A stretch of DNA of 64,000 bases from Lachnospiraceae bacterium UBA2864. Its GTDB lineage: Bacteria > Bacillota > Clostridia > Lachnospirales > Lachnospiraceae. The translations under genes and the position numbers were made by a program. Positions 53,026-61,388 of the stretch are shown here, piece after piece. Below the pieces are notes generated by a model, which made no database searches, was not told the DNA's origin, and saw nothing but the letters and a program-made list of their open reading frames with translations. The stretch's first letter is position 1, and each line of letters starts with the position of its first letter. The DNA is taken from NCBI GenBank assembly GCA_002350525.1, contig DEFA01000002.1, positions 81,472 through 145,471 of the forward strand, in the 5' to 3' direction.

Positions 53026-54057
53026 ATGAATATGGACGCGAGAAGCATAAACGGTAATGGGGCAGGCTTATATGAAGGAATGGAAAAGCTTTCCTCTATG
53101 CGTTCAAGAACGATGACAGGTTCAATATTTGTAGGTGCAGGATTGGTAATCGGTTTTTGCGGATATGTATTTACTCAGTCTGTCCCACTCATCATTTTTG
53201 GAATTCTAAGTGGAGTAATCGGAGTACTTTTTATAACGAGCGTATCCAAAAAATATAAAGAAACCTACAAGAGAATATTTGTGGAAGGACCACTGAACAG
53301 GAATTTCCAACATGTTATATATGATTGGAAATCGGGTTTTACCAAAGAAGCGGTAAGAAGTTTCGGACTTACGGCAATCGGAAACAGATTTCGTTCTGAA
53401 GATTATATAAGAGCCGTATTCGACGGAGTTCCGTTCGAAATGTCCGATGTAACCGTACAGGATGTACGAAGCACAGGTAGATCGACATACACGGTTACCT
53501 ACTTCAAAGGAAGAATGCTGGTATTCGATTTTCCGGACAAGGCGGTCGGATCGGTTCAGGTATTTACCGATAACTTTAAATATCGGGGAAGACCTTTCGG
53601 TAATATGAAGCCGCAGAAAGTTGAGATGGAGGGAGTTAACTTCAACAGGAGATTTGATGTTATGGCACTTTCCCCGCACGACGCTTTCTACCTGCTGACC
53701 CCGCAATTTATGGAAAAGCTGGATTATCTGGCATCAAATTATGTCAGCATTGGAATTCATTTTTGCGGAAACAAAGTTTTTGTCGGATTCAATGAGCCGT
53801 ACAACAATGCATTTGATGCAAAGAGTATGATGAACAAGATATCGTATCCTGAGGAGATTGAGAAAACAGAGAAAGAGCTGAACGATATAAAGTTTATCAT
53901 TTCAATGATCCGCGAAATGCCGAAATTACAAAACACGGTGTCGCAGACACCGCAGCAGAACATAAATCCTGTTCCGGATATCAATAGGATACCGGATGCA
54001 GGTCAGGCACAGAATATGGGACAGTATAACGCAAATGATTATTATACAGTAGTTTAA
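53026..54057 (+). CDS. DUF3137 membrane protein
   Basis: A 343-residue protein. The ATG at 53026 sits eight bases after AAAGGAGG; an earlier in-frame ATG overlaps the terminator T run. A hydrophobic hairpin of two helices (about 33-72) precedes a beta-rich soluble domain of about 190 residues with the DUF3137 pattern (RFRSEDYIRAVFDGVPFEMSDV, DVMALSPHDAFYLLTPQFMEKL). The last 60 residues are charged then Gln/Pro-rich. The family is unknown but usually adjoins LemA. Confidence 0.82.
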   Translation: MNMDARSINGNGAGLYEGMEKLSSMRSRTMTGSIFVGAGLVIGFCGYVFTQSVPLIIFGILSGVIGVLFITSVSKKYKETYKRIFVEGPLNRNFQHVIYDWKSGFTKEAVRSFGLTAIGNRFRSEDYIRAVFDGVPFEMSDVTVQDVRSTGRSTYTVTYFKGRMLVFDFPDKAVGSVQVFTDNFKYRGRPFGNMKPQKVEMEGVNFNRRFDVMALSPHDAFYLLTPQFMEKLDYLASNYVSIGIHFCGNKVFVGFNEPYNNAFDAKSMMNKISYPEEIEKTEKELNDIKFIISMIREMPKLQNTVSQTPQQNINPVPDINRIPDAGQAQNMGQYNANDYYTVV

Positions 54058-54090
54058 TTAATTGGTGATAGTTAAAAGGAGGAAATCACT

Positions 54091-54642
54091 ATGGGTGCAT
54101 TAGGAATTGGTTTAATTGTTGTTTTAGGAATTGTATTTATTCTTTTTATCTGGTATTTTTCAACATTCAACGGAATCAGAACATCAGAGCTTAAGGTAAC
54201 CGAAGCTCTTTCGGGAATCGATGTAGCTCTTACAAAGAGATTTGATGTTCTTACAAAGATGCTTGATACGGTTAAGGGTTATATGTCTTATGAGAAGCAG
54301 ACGCTTACCGATATCGTAAGACTTCGCTCGGGAATGACAATGGGCGAGAGAATCGAAGCTAATAAGAACATGGATAATGTAAGACGTGATATCAACATCT
54401 TAGCAGAGCAGTATCCGGAGCTCAGATCAAGCAACAATTTTGTAGAGCTTCAGAGAAGCATTGTAGATGTTGAAGAGCATCTTCAGGCAGCTCGTCGTCT
54501 GTACAATTCAAATGTAACAGACTATAACAGAAGGATCATCACATTCCCCAGCAACATCGTAGCAGGTATGATGGGAGCTACAAGAAAAGCTTACTTCGAA
54601 GCAGATGAAGCTAAGAGACAGGATGTTAAGATGACATTTTAA
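54091..54642 (+). CDS. LemA family protein
   Basis: A 183-residue protein with an N-terminal membrane helix (about 6-25) and a four-helix bundle behind it (SGIDVALTKRFDVLTKMLDTVKGY, EDHLQAARRLYNSNVTDYNRRI-type ending). The fold carries the LemA signature LxxRRxxYN near the end. LemA proteins are membrane-anchored, of uncertain role. AAAGGAGG precedes the ATG. It shares the riboswitch-controlled transcript. Confidence 0.92.
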   Translation: MGALGIGLIVVLGIVFILFIWYFSTFNGIRTSELKVTEALSGIDVALTKRFDVLTKMLDTVKGYMSYEKQTLTDIVRLRSGMTMGERIEANKNMDNVRRDINILAEQYPELRSSNNFVELQRSIVDVEEHLQAARRLYNSNVTDYNRRIITFPSNIVAGMMGATRKAYFEADEAKRQDVKMTF

Positions 54643-54680
54643 TAAGCCAGATCAGTAGTAGTTTTTGGATAAAGCCAGAG

Positions 54681-54730
54681 CCGGCCCCGTATCAAATGGA
54701 TAACCAGATGGTACGGGGCCGGTGCTTTTA
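54681..54730 (+). terminator. Terminator after lemA
   Basis: CCGGCCCCGTA paired with TACGGGGCCGG around a 20-base loop, then GCTTTTA. Confidence 0.8.
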
Positions 54731-54782
54731 TGATTATTTTTTATGATTGCTTTTTAATGATTCTTTTGTTTGAGGCCTTGTC

Positions 54783-56795
54783 TTAGAAGAGGACTGCCTT
54801 AGCTGCGTCCGCATCTGCGAAAGGTCCCGGAATTGTACTGAGACCGCGGTTATTATCGAAGTAATCCTTATTAAAGATTATTTCGGAACCGTCAGGGTTT
54901 TCGAATCTCTGTTCCGGCTCGAAGGCTTTTCCGAGAATGTCGCTGTTTAGTATTCCGTTCTTAAAATCACCGAGAAGTGAATATACATTTGTATCCAGAC
55001 TGTACTTGCCGTCCTTCTCCACAACATCGACTGTTACGGTATTCTCTGTATCTATAAGGGCTTCTTTCTCATGCTTACATACATCTGCTCCGTTGAAGTA
55101 AGCATTTCCCGAAAGCCATACAGGAAGATGACCGAAGTGATAGGTTGCAAGAGCACCCATATCAGGTTCTTCATCCATCTTGAAGTTAGCTATCCACTCA
55201 TCATAAGCCGGGAAGATATCGAAACAAGCCGTTCCGACAACGGAGTTATCAGGTGTGGCAGGATCTTTCTTATCTTCGATAACAGGGTATTTCTGTATGA
55301 AGATGTTGTTGTAAATTCTGTCGTCTCCATGAAGGATGGTCATAAATCCGGCAACTTCTGTCCTGTGCCTGATGTGGTACGGTGTATAACGAGGCTCGCG
55401 CTGGTCGTTAACTATGCTGTCTACACCGGAGTTGATAAGACCGAACGATCCGGCGATAAGATTATGTACCACTGCAATTCCTTCACTAGGTATGATGATC
55501 GATGCCTTGGAAAGAAGAATGTTGTTATCTATAAGTGTAGGTCCGTGACCTACCTCGATGAATACGTCGTTGCTGAACATTGCGCCCTTTGCAGGTTCGC
55601 AGTAGTCAGGACGGTAATTGTCATGCATAAGATTCTGCGTAACTCTAGCCCCCTGTGCTTCCCAGTCAAGCCATACGCCCATGATACAGTTATGGATATG
55701 ATTTCTTCTGATGGTTACATCTATTGCGGCATGAAGCTTGATTCCGGCTGTCTCGGCACCGCCCAGCTGCTGTGAGTTACATACATGATGGATGTGGCAG
55801 TCTTCAATGGTTGAGAATACTCCGCCCATTCTTCCGACGATACCTGTCTGCTCGCAGTGATGAACATGACATCTTCTGATGATGTGGCTGCCGACCTTCT
55901 CTTTGAGCCATCCGTGATACTGGCCGCGGCATACTGCGTCACGCTCCATTTGTGTAGGACTCTTAACGTGCTTTGTATAGAAGTACATATCATTTTCAGG
56001 ATCACGGTACTTGCCGAGAGAGATACCGCAGCATCTGCTGTTTGAAACTTCGCAGTCTTCGATGATCCAGCCCTTGCTCCAGTGCGGTCCGATGAGACCG
56101 TCCTGATAAGCAGCAGGAGGAGCCCAGGTTGTTGCTCCCTTTGTGATAACAAATCCGCTGACGGTGATATAATTAACGCCGTTCTTATCAGGCATGAAAA
56201 TGTTACGGCGTACGCTTATCTCAACCTTCTCCTTATTAGGATCGAAGTCACGGAAGTTTGCGTAAAGAACGGTTGTATCGCCGTCCTGCTCAGTGAACCA
56301 CTTATATTTTGACTCTTCCTGATTCCATGCACATGGATCTGCTTCTCCTGCTATGCATTCTTCAAGAGATACTGTTTCATACATCATGAGATCGTTAAGG
56401 AATACCGCACCTGTATGGCGGACCGTAGGTGCAAAATACCAATCGCCGCATACATAGGTTGTATAAGGATTGTAGGCTCCGAAGATGCCGTTATCCACAC
56501 GGGCTGTCCAAACATTTCCCTCATACTTTGTCCATCCGGTAAGTTCTTCGGCACCGGTGATCACAGCGCCCAGAGGCTTCTGTGAACGATATACGATAGG
56601 TGCATCTTCGGTACCCGCATTTTCAGGACATACATATTCTCTGTATATTCCGGGTGCGACTATTACTTCGTCTCCCGGAAGTGCGATGGCCGCTGCATCG
56701 TTAATAAACTTGAACGGTTTGTCCTTGCTTCCGTTACCGCCCCTTGCTGCGGAAGCATCAACGTAGTATACATTATTAGTTTTCTTGCCTGACAT
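54783..56795 (-). CDS. GH120-like beta-xylosidase (parallel beta-helix)
   Basis: A 670-residue cytosolic protein. It matches the GH120 enzyme XylC of Thermoanaerobacterium from memory: FGAYNPYTTYVCGDW, HWSKGWIIEDCEVSNSRC, IIRRCHVHHCEQTGIVG and AGIKLHAAIDVTIRRN blocks. The two catalytic acids correspond to Asp377 (WLDWEAQG) and Glu414 (VFIEVGHGP). The fold is a right-handed parallel beta-helix with an inserted sandwich. GH120 cleaves xylobiose and longer xylo-oligosaccharides from the non-reducing end. It has AGGAGG before the ATG and is a single-gene unit. Confidence 0.85.
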   Translation of the reverse strand: MSGKKTNNVYYVDASAARGGNGSKDKPFKFINDAAAIALPGDEVIVAPGIYREYVCPENAGTEDAPIVYRSQKPLGAVITGAEELTGWTKYEGNVWTARVDNGIFGAYNPYTTYVCGDWYFAPTVRHTGAVFLNDLMMYETVSLEECIAGEADPCAWNQEESKYKWFTEQDGDTTVLYANFRDFDPNKEKVEISVRRNIFMPDKNGVNYITVSGFVITKGATTWAPPAAYQDGLIGPHWSKGWIIEDCEVSNSRCCGISLGKYRDPENDMYFYTKHVKSPTQMERDAVCRGQYHGWLKEKVGSHIIRRCHVHHCEQTGIVGRMGGVFSTIEDCHIHHVCNSQQLGGAETAGIKLHAAIDVTIRRNHIHNCIMGVWLDWEAQGARVTQNLMHDNYRPDYCEPAKGAMFSNDVFIEVGHGPTLIDNNILLSKASIIIPSEGIAVVHNLIAGSFGLINSGVDSIVNDQREPRYTPYHIRHRTEVAGFMTILHGDDRIYNNIFIQKYPVIEDKKDPATPDNSVVGTACFDIFPAYDEWIANFKMDEEPDMGALATYHFGHLPVWLSGNAYFNGADVCKHEKEALIDTENTVTVDVVEKDGKYSLDTNVYSLLGDFKNGILNSDILGKAFEPEQRFENPDGSEIIFNKDYFDNNRGLSTIPGPFADADAAKAVLF

Positions 56796-56922
56796 ATTAC
56801 TCCTCCTGATTTAAAATATCTTTTTTCGTTCGGCACGGTCGACGCGCCGCACATACTTAAAGATAGTTTATCACAATTACAGGTAGAAGACTTCTTAATA
56901 TTTGTGATTTTGTTATCATTAT

Positions 56923-56951
56923 TTGTTGCCTGCGGGACAGTGGTTTATACT
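56923..56951 (+). promoter_or_regulatory. Possible promoter of hflX
   Basis: TTGTTG at 56923-56928, a 17-base spacer and TATACT at 56946-56951, giving a leader of about 80 bases. Confidence 0.55.
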
Positions 56952-57040
56952 ATGGGTTTATGGACATTTATACGTAGCCGATATAAGATATAAAATGTTA
57001 TTATATGAGCAGTACCTAATAGAATTAAATGGAGATATAT

Positions 57041-58297
57041 ATGAACGAAAACGAAAAAACAGTGGAAAAGGTAATACTTGTCGGAACAGATACCTACGAA
57101 GCACTGGATGAACTCCGTGAGCTGGCAGATACCGCAGGCGCCGAGACGGTGGCAACTCTGGTGCAACATATAGAAAGACCGAGTGTATCAACCTATCTCG
57201 GAAGCGGAAAGCTTGAGGAACTTGCAGCTTATATAGAGTCGACGGAGGCTACGGGAATTATCTGTGATGATGAACTGACTCCGGCACAGATGTCTAATCT
57301 GGAAAGAATCCTTGATACGAAGATTATGGACAGGACCATGCTTATCTTAGATATCTTTGCTCAGCATGCCATTACATCTGAAGGAAAGATCCAGGTCGAA
57401 CTGGCACAGCTGCAGTACAGACTCACAAGGCTTACGGGTAAGGGCCGCGCAATGTCACGACTCGGTGGCGGAATAGGTACGAGAGGTCCCGGAGAGAAGA
57501 AGCTGGAGCAGGATAGACGTGTCATAAGGACCAGAGTTTCTCAGCTTAAGCGGGAACTTGCGGATATAGTCAGTCACAGAGAGCTGACCCGAAAGAAACG
57601 TGAGGGTAATTCCGTTCCGGTATTTGCAATAGTGGGTTATACAAATGTAGGTAAGTCGACACTTCTTAACAGGCTTACGGGTTCTGAGGTTTTGGCGGAG
57701 AACAAGCTCTTTGCCACCCTGGATACCACTACAAGAAGTCTCGAGTTGGAGGGAAAGCAGCAGGCACTTCTCACGGATACGGTAGGATTTATAAGAAAGC
57801 TTCCTCATAATCTGGTTGATGCCTTCAGAAGTACCCTTGAAGAGGCGAGATACGCAGACTATATAATTCATGTGGTTGACGCGTCGTCCGAAAGTGCAGA
57901 GGATGACATGAGAGTCGTATACGAGACCCTGGATATGCTTAAGATAGAGGGCAAGAAAGTTCTTACGGTATTTAACAAGATTGATAAGATTACTCCCGAA
58001 ACCGGCATAGATGTGCGAGGATTGAAAGATACGAGAGCATATATGACCGTGAAGATGTCTGCAAAAACAGGAGAGGGAACAGAGGGCTTCCTGGAGGCGG
58101 TCACTGCTATGATCAGAGAAGACAGAAGACGTCTGGAGAAAGTGTTCAGCTACTCAGAAATGTCAGCAGTATCGGAGATAAGAGATAACGGACTTATCAT
58201 AAAAGAAGATTACAGGGATGACGGAATATATATTGAGGCAGATGTTCCCGCAAGACTGTATGGTAAGTATAACAAAATTTTGCCGGTAAACTATTAA
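57041..58297 (+). CDS. hflX: GTPase HflX
   Basis: A 418-residue GTPase starting at the ATG at 57041 with GGAGA close upstream. The N-terminal domain has the conserved RLGGGIGTRGPGEKKLE run (140-156), followed by a helical linker. The G domain has P-loop GYTNVGKST (199-207), DTVGFI-type switch and NKID. HflX binds the 50S subunit, splits stalled ribosomes and helps recovery from heat or antibiotics. Three 25-base repeats follow the stop. Confidence 0.95.
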   Translation: MNENEKTVEKVILVGTDTYEALDELRELADTAGAETVATLVQHIERPSVSTYLGSGKLEELAAYIESTEATGIICDDELTPAQMSNLERILDTKIMDRTMLILDIFAQHAITSEGKIQVELAQLQYRLTRLTGKGRAMSRLGGGIGTRGPGEKKLEQDRRVIRTRVSQLKRELADIVSHRELTRKKREGNSVPVFAIVGYTNVGKSTLLNRLTGSEVLAENKLFATLDTTTRSLELEGKQQALLTDTVGFIRKLPHNLVDAFRSTLEEARYADYIIHVVDASSESAEDDMRVVYETLDMLKIEGKKVLTVFNKIDKITPETGIDVRGLKDTRAYMTVKMSAKTGEGTEGFLEAVTAMIREDRRRLEKVFSYSEMSAVSEIRDNGLIIKEDYRDDGIYIEADVPARLYGKYNKILPVNY

Positions 58298-58299
58298 TA

Positions 58300-58375
58300 T
58301 CCGATAAGACCATGGGTTTTACTTTCCGATAAGGCTATAGGGTTGTAATATCCGATTAGTCACGAGAGTTTGACA
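58300..58375. repeat. Three 25-26 bp imperfect repeats before the VanZ promoter
   Basis: TCCGATAAG/TAG units begin at 58300, 58325 and 58351, each followed by an RRGGNTTTRA-like tail; the third merges with the -35 hexamer. The arrangement resembles a tandem regulator binding array or a small intergenic repeat. Confidence 0.6.
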
Positions 58376-58398
58376 TCCTTCGGTAAGGTTGATATAAT
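58370..58398 (+). promoter_or_regulatory. Consensus promoter of the VanZ-RDD gene
   Basis: Perfect TTGACA (58370-58375), a 17-base spacer and perfect TATAAT (58393-58398), giving a leader of about 17 bases. Confidence 0.92.
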
Positions 58399-58421
58399 TC
58401 GCCTTTGTGGAGGAATTGAAA

Positions 58422-59603
58422 ATGTTAAAATACCTGAGTTCATATTTACAGCCTATAGTCGTAGCATGTGCGTTCTTTCCAGCGATAGCCGCTCTTTTTA
58501 CATTGCCGTTTGTTATCAGGCATTACAGAAAGTACGGCGGAATCGCTGTTATGAGGACCATAGTGGTTTACTCATTCATATTGTATTGTATGTGTGCGTT
58601 TCTGCTTACGGTACTCCCGCTTCCGTCAAGAGAGGCGGTTATGGCAATGCCGGATCACCCGATCAGATGGATTCCGGGATATGACTGGTATGTCGGAATG
58701 AAGAAAATCGGATTTAATTCAGATAATCTTACCAGTCTTGGGCTTTGGAAGAAGTTCTTCACATCAAGTGATTTCTTCCAGATACTTTTTAATATAGTTA
58801 TGACGGTTCCGCTCGGTTTATATCTGAGATACTATTTCAGATTTACACTCAGGGAGACAATCCTTGCCGGATTCTGTGCAAGCCTTTTCTTCGAGGTAAC
58901 ACAGTATACGGCACTTTACGGATATTATCCGAAGCCATACCGATACACGGAGGTGGATGATCTCATCAACAACACGCTGGGTGCGGTCATTGGTTATGCG
59001 GTACAACCTCTAATATGCAAGATACTGCCGACGAGAGATGAGATTGACAGGATTTCTTATAAGAAGGGAGAACGTGTAACTATTCTGCGAAGATTATTTG
59101 CTTTTGTAATAGATCTGGTTTTATGCAATATTGTTTTTGCGGTTGTTGAGATATTTGCTCCTGTCAGTGTGGTGAACGTGCTTGTTACTTTATTTATATG
59201 GTGGCTTACAATGATCGCTTACTTTGGAATCTTTCCATGTATAACCAGGGGAAGGACCCCGGGACAGATGATCCTTAAACTAAAAACCGTTGATGAAAAC
59301 GGCGGAAAGCCTCGACTGAAACAGATAATAAGAAGAAATGCACTGCTTTACGGTCTGGAATTTTTCCTGCTGTATCTTTCGGGATGTATGCTTGCATGCT
59401 TTATAGTAGTAGCATTTATGGCTGATAATTCCATGCCGGTAATAATGATCACTGCTGCAATCTGTATGGTCCCTGTTGTAGCCCTAAGTATTTTTATCCT
59501 CGTATGCGAGAAGAAATGGAACAAGATGCCGCACAGTCACTTCAGTCATACCGATGAAGTGTCTTACGGGATCGGAAGCACGGAGACAGTACATAATGGG
59601 TAA
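58422..59603 (+). CDS. VanZ-RDD fusion membrane protein
   Basis: A 393-residue protein starting at the ATG at 58422, eight bases after GGAGG. Residues about 10-200 are VanZ-like with four or five helices (TVLPLPSREAV, NIVMTVPLGLYLRYYF, SLFFEVTQYTALYGYY, DLINNTLGAVIGY). Residues about 218-365 are an RDD domain (LRRLFAFVIDLVLCNIVF, then TRGRTPGQMILKLKT), with the arginine and aspartates in the first helix. VanZ-RDD fusions are common in Firmicutes, with teicoplanin resistance known only for the distant VanZ. Confidence 0.88.
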   Translation: MLKYLSSYLQPIVVACAFFPAIAALFTLPFVIRHYRKYGGIAVMRTIVVYSFILYCMCAFLLTVLPLPSREAVMAMPDHPIRWIPGYDWYVGMKKIGFNSDNLTSLGLWKKFFTSSDFFQILFNIVMTVPLGLYLRYYFRFTLRETILAGFCASLFFEVTQYTALYGYYPKPYRYTEVDDLINNTLGAVIGYAVQPLICKILPTRDEIDRISYKKGERVTILRRLFAFVIDLVLCNIVFAVVEIFAPVSVVNVLVTLFIWWLTMIAYFGIFPCITRGRTPGQMILKLKTVDENGGKPRLKQIIRRNALLYGLEFFLLYLSGCMLACFIVVAFMADNSMPVIMITAAICMVPVVALSIFILVCEKKWNKMPHSHFSHTDEVSYGIGSTETVHNG

Positions 59604-59633
59604 AAGCATAGCGTTAAATGAATAAAAAAGTCC

Positions 59634-59662
59634 TTGACGAAGGCTTATACCTTTGATATCAT
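59634..59662 (+). promoter_or_regulatory. Promoter of rpsT
   Basis: TTGACG at 59634-59639, a 17-base spacer and TATCAT at 59657-59662. Confidence 0.72.
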
Positions 59663-59669
59663 ATCTGTT

Positions 59670-59857
59670 GCGCTTGGTATTCGCGGCTGGATGCTGAGCA
59701 GAATGATTTCGCATGCCCGGTTGGCAGATGATTTATTCCGTCACTGCCGATAAATCCGAACGTGTCTTGGCTAAACGGAATCGAAGGAACAGTTCTTGGG
59801 TATACGTATACCCGGGAGAAATATTTCGATAATGGATAATTCCGGAGGTAAAGAACA
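59670..59857 (+). promoter_or_regulatory. Long structured leader of rpsT
   Basis: About 188 bases between the likely start and the GTG codon. Hairpins: GGCAG(A)TGA/TCACTGCC at 59723-59749 and TGGGTATAC/GTATACCCG at 59797-59815, the latter 28 bases before GGAGG. No T-box motif. It may allow feedback by S20. Confidence 0.5.
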
Positions 59858-60121
59858 GTGGCTAATATCAAGTCAGCTAAGAAGAGAATTCTTGTAAGCA
59901 AGAAGAAGGAAATGAGAAACAAGGCTATCAAGTCTAAGGTTAAGACACTCGTAAAGAAGGTTGAGGCAGCTATCGCAGAGAACGATAAGGTAGCAGCTGA
60001 GGAAGCACTTCTTGTTGCAACATCAGAGATCAGCAAGGCAGCTTCTAAGGGTATCTACCACAAGAATACAGCTTCTAGAAAGATTTCAAGACTTACACTT
60101 GCTGTAAACAAGATTGCTTAA
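59858..60121 (+). CDS. rpsT: 30S ribosomal protein S20
   Basis: An 87-residue lysine-rich helical protein (ANIKSAKKRILVSKKKEMRNK, KNTASRKISRL) that matches S20 over its full length. It binds 16S rRNA in early 30S assembly. The start is GTG at 59858 with GGAGG nine bases upstream; E. coli rpsT also uses a non-AUG start. Facing holA is the usual Firmicute neighbour. Confidence 0.97.
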   Translation: MANIKSAKKRILVSKKKEMRNKAIKSKVKTLVKKVEAAIAENDKVAAEEALLVATSEISKAASKGIYHKNTASRKISRLTLAVNKIA

Positions 60122-60138
60122 TAGTGTTTGAAATTCAT

Positions 60139-60195
60139 AACATAAAAAAACGGAGAGTAGCGAGTAAGCTTCTCTCCGTTTTTTATGTTATTTTA
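60139..60195. terminator. Bidirectional terminator between rpsT and holA
   Basis: AACATAAAAAAACGGAGAG paired with CTCTCCGTTTTTTATGTT around 14 bases, with T runs on both strands. Confidence 0.92.
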
Positions 60196-61218
60196 TTATA
60201 GCAGGCTTATGATAAGCTTCTCAACGGAATTGGTGTCGGAAAGCTGTCCGCTCTTAACCGCGTAATCGGCGGCCTGGCATAATTCGGATTTTTTAAGCAG
60301 AGCCTTGGTGGATTCACCGTTTAACTGCGGAAGATATTTCTTTAAGGCAAAAGGCTTGATTCCTACAAGCATGGCCTTGTCTCTGGCAGGCAGAGCCTTG
60401 TCTCTTCCGTTCTGTATAAAAGAAAGTTGTGCCAGAATACGGAAGTGCCTGGATATCATGGATATTATATACATGGGAGACGCTTTCAATGCGACCAGGT
60501 CATTATAGCGGCTGATAGCCGACTTCTCGTCGTGACGGCCGATAGCATCACACATTTCAAATATCTTATCTTCAATCTTACCGCTGCATAAAAGAGATAT
60601 ATCATCCAGAGTAACAGTACCTTTTTCCATGGCATAAGAACGGATTTTTTCCAGTTCGTTGGAAAGATTCAGCATGTTATCACCTGCTGTAAGTATCAGC
60701 TCTTCGGGAACACCGCGCTGTATCTGAAGATTATCTTCGGAGAAACGGGAGATGATCCATTTTGCGAGAGTAGCTTCGTCGGGTGTCTCAAACTCAAGTA
60801 CTGTACCGAGTTTTTGAACCGCCTTATAGGTGGAAGTTCTCTTATCTATATTCATCTCATAAAAGATCACAATGTTCTGTTCACCGACTGTTTCGAGAGC
60901 CTCTTTCAGCTTATCGTTCGAGGATGAGAAGTAACCGCTGTCCTCTACTACGGTAAGACGATATTCATCAAAAAAGGGAAGAGTTACCATGTCGGAACAG
61001 ATAGTGTTGATGTCGCATTTTTCGGACACAAACCGGGTATAGCTCATAGAGTTTTCTCTGTCGGGAATAACCGCATTTACGAGGTTGTTCATACACTGAC
61101 GAGCAAGATACTGTTCGCTTCCGCAGAAAAGATATATCCTGCTGAAGGAGCGGTTTGCGATATGCTCTTTAACTATGCTCATCGGATTTTCGGTTTTTTT
61201 GTTTTCAGTGGGAGCCAT
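60196..61218 (-). CDS. holA: DNA polymerase III subunit delta
   Basis: A 340-residue protein. The opening RIYLFCGSEQYLARQCMNN and the following AAA+-like core without a Walker A lysine are the HolA pattern. The last 120 residues give the C-terminal collar helices (KASPMYIISMISRHFRILAQL). HolA opens the sliding clamp in the loader. AGGAG precedes the ATG. It faces rpsT, as in many Firmicutes. Confidence 0.93.
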   Translation of the reverse strand: MAPTENKKTENPMSIVKEHIANRSFSRIYLFCGSEQYLARQCMNNLVNAVIPDRENSMSYTRFVSEKCDINTICSDMVTLPFFDEYRLTVVEDSGYFSSSNDKLKEALETVGEQNIVIFYEMNIDKRTSTYKAVQKLGTVLEFETPDEATLAKWIISRFSEDNLQIQRGVPEELILTAGDNMLNLSNELEKIRSYAMEKGTVTLDDISLLCSGKIEDKIFEMCDAIGRHDEKSAISRYNDLVALKASPMYIISMISRHFRILAQLSFIQNGRDKALPARDKAMLVGIKPFALKKYLPQLNGESTKALLKKSELCQAADYAVKSGQLSDTNSVEKLIISLL

Positions 61219-61271
61219 AGGTATCTCCTGTCATGGTATTTACCGCCTGAAACCTTGACGGATAAGTAATA

Positions 61272-61287
61272 GTATAATGAATTATAC
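61272..61287. promoter_or_regulatory. Divergent palindromic -10 between holA and glgB
   Basis: GTATAAT-GA-ATTATAC is a perfect dyad containing a TATAAT on each strand. No good -35 is seen on either side. Confidence 0.4.
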
Positions 61288-61388
61288 AGTTTCAATCAAT
61301 GGTAAATTATGGTATCATAACTATATCTGTTGTTGACAGGATTTACCATAGGAGAGAGGATTTCCGGGGTAAAGAAGGAGGGGTACAA

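Noticed and set aside
55071..55775. A 234-codon plus-strand frame inside the GH120 gene
   Set aside because: The minus-strand GH120 gene is continuous and matches a known family with intact catalytic residues; the opposite frame is a shadow.
59670..59857. T-box riboswitch in the rpsT leader
   Set aside because: The conserved T-box sequence and an antiterminator/terminator pair are absent, and rpsT is not a T-box target.
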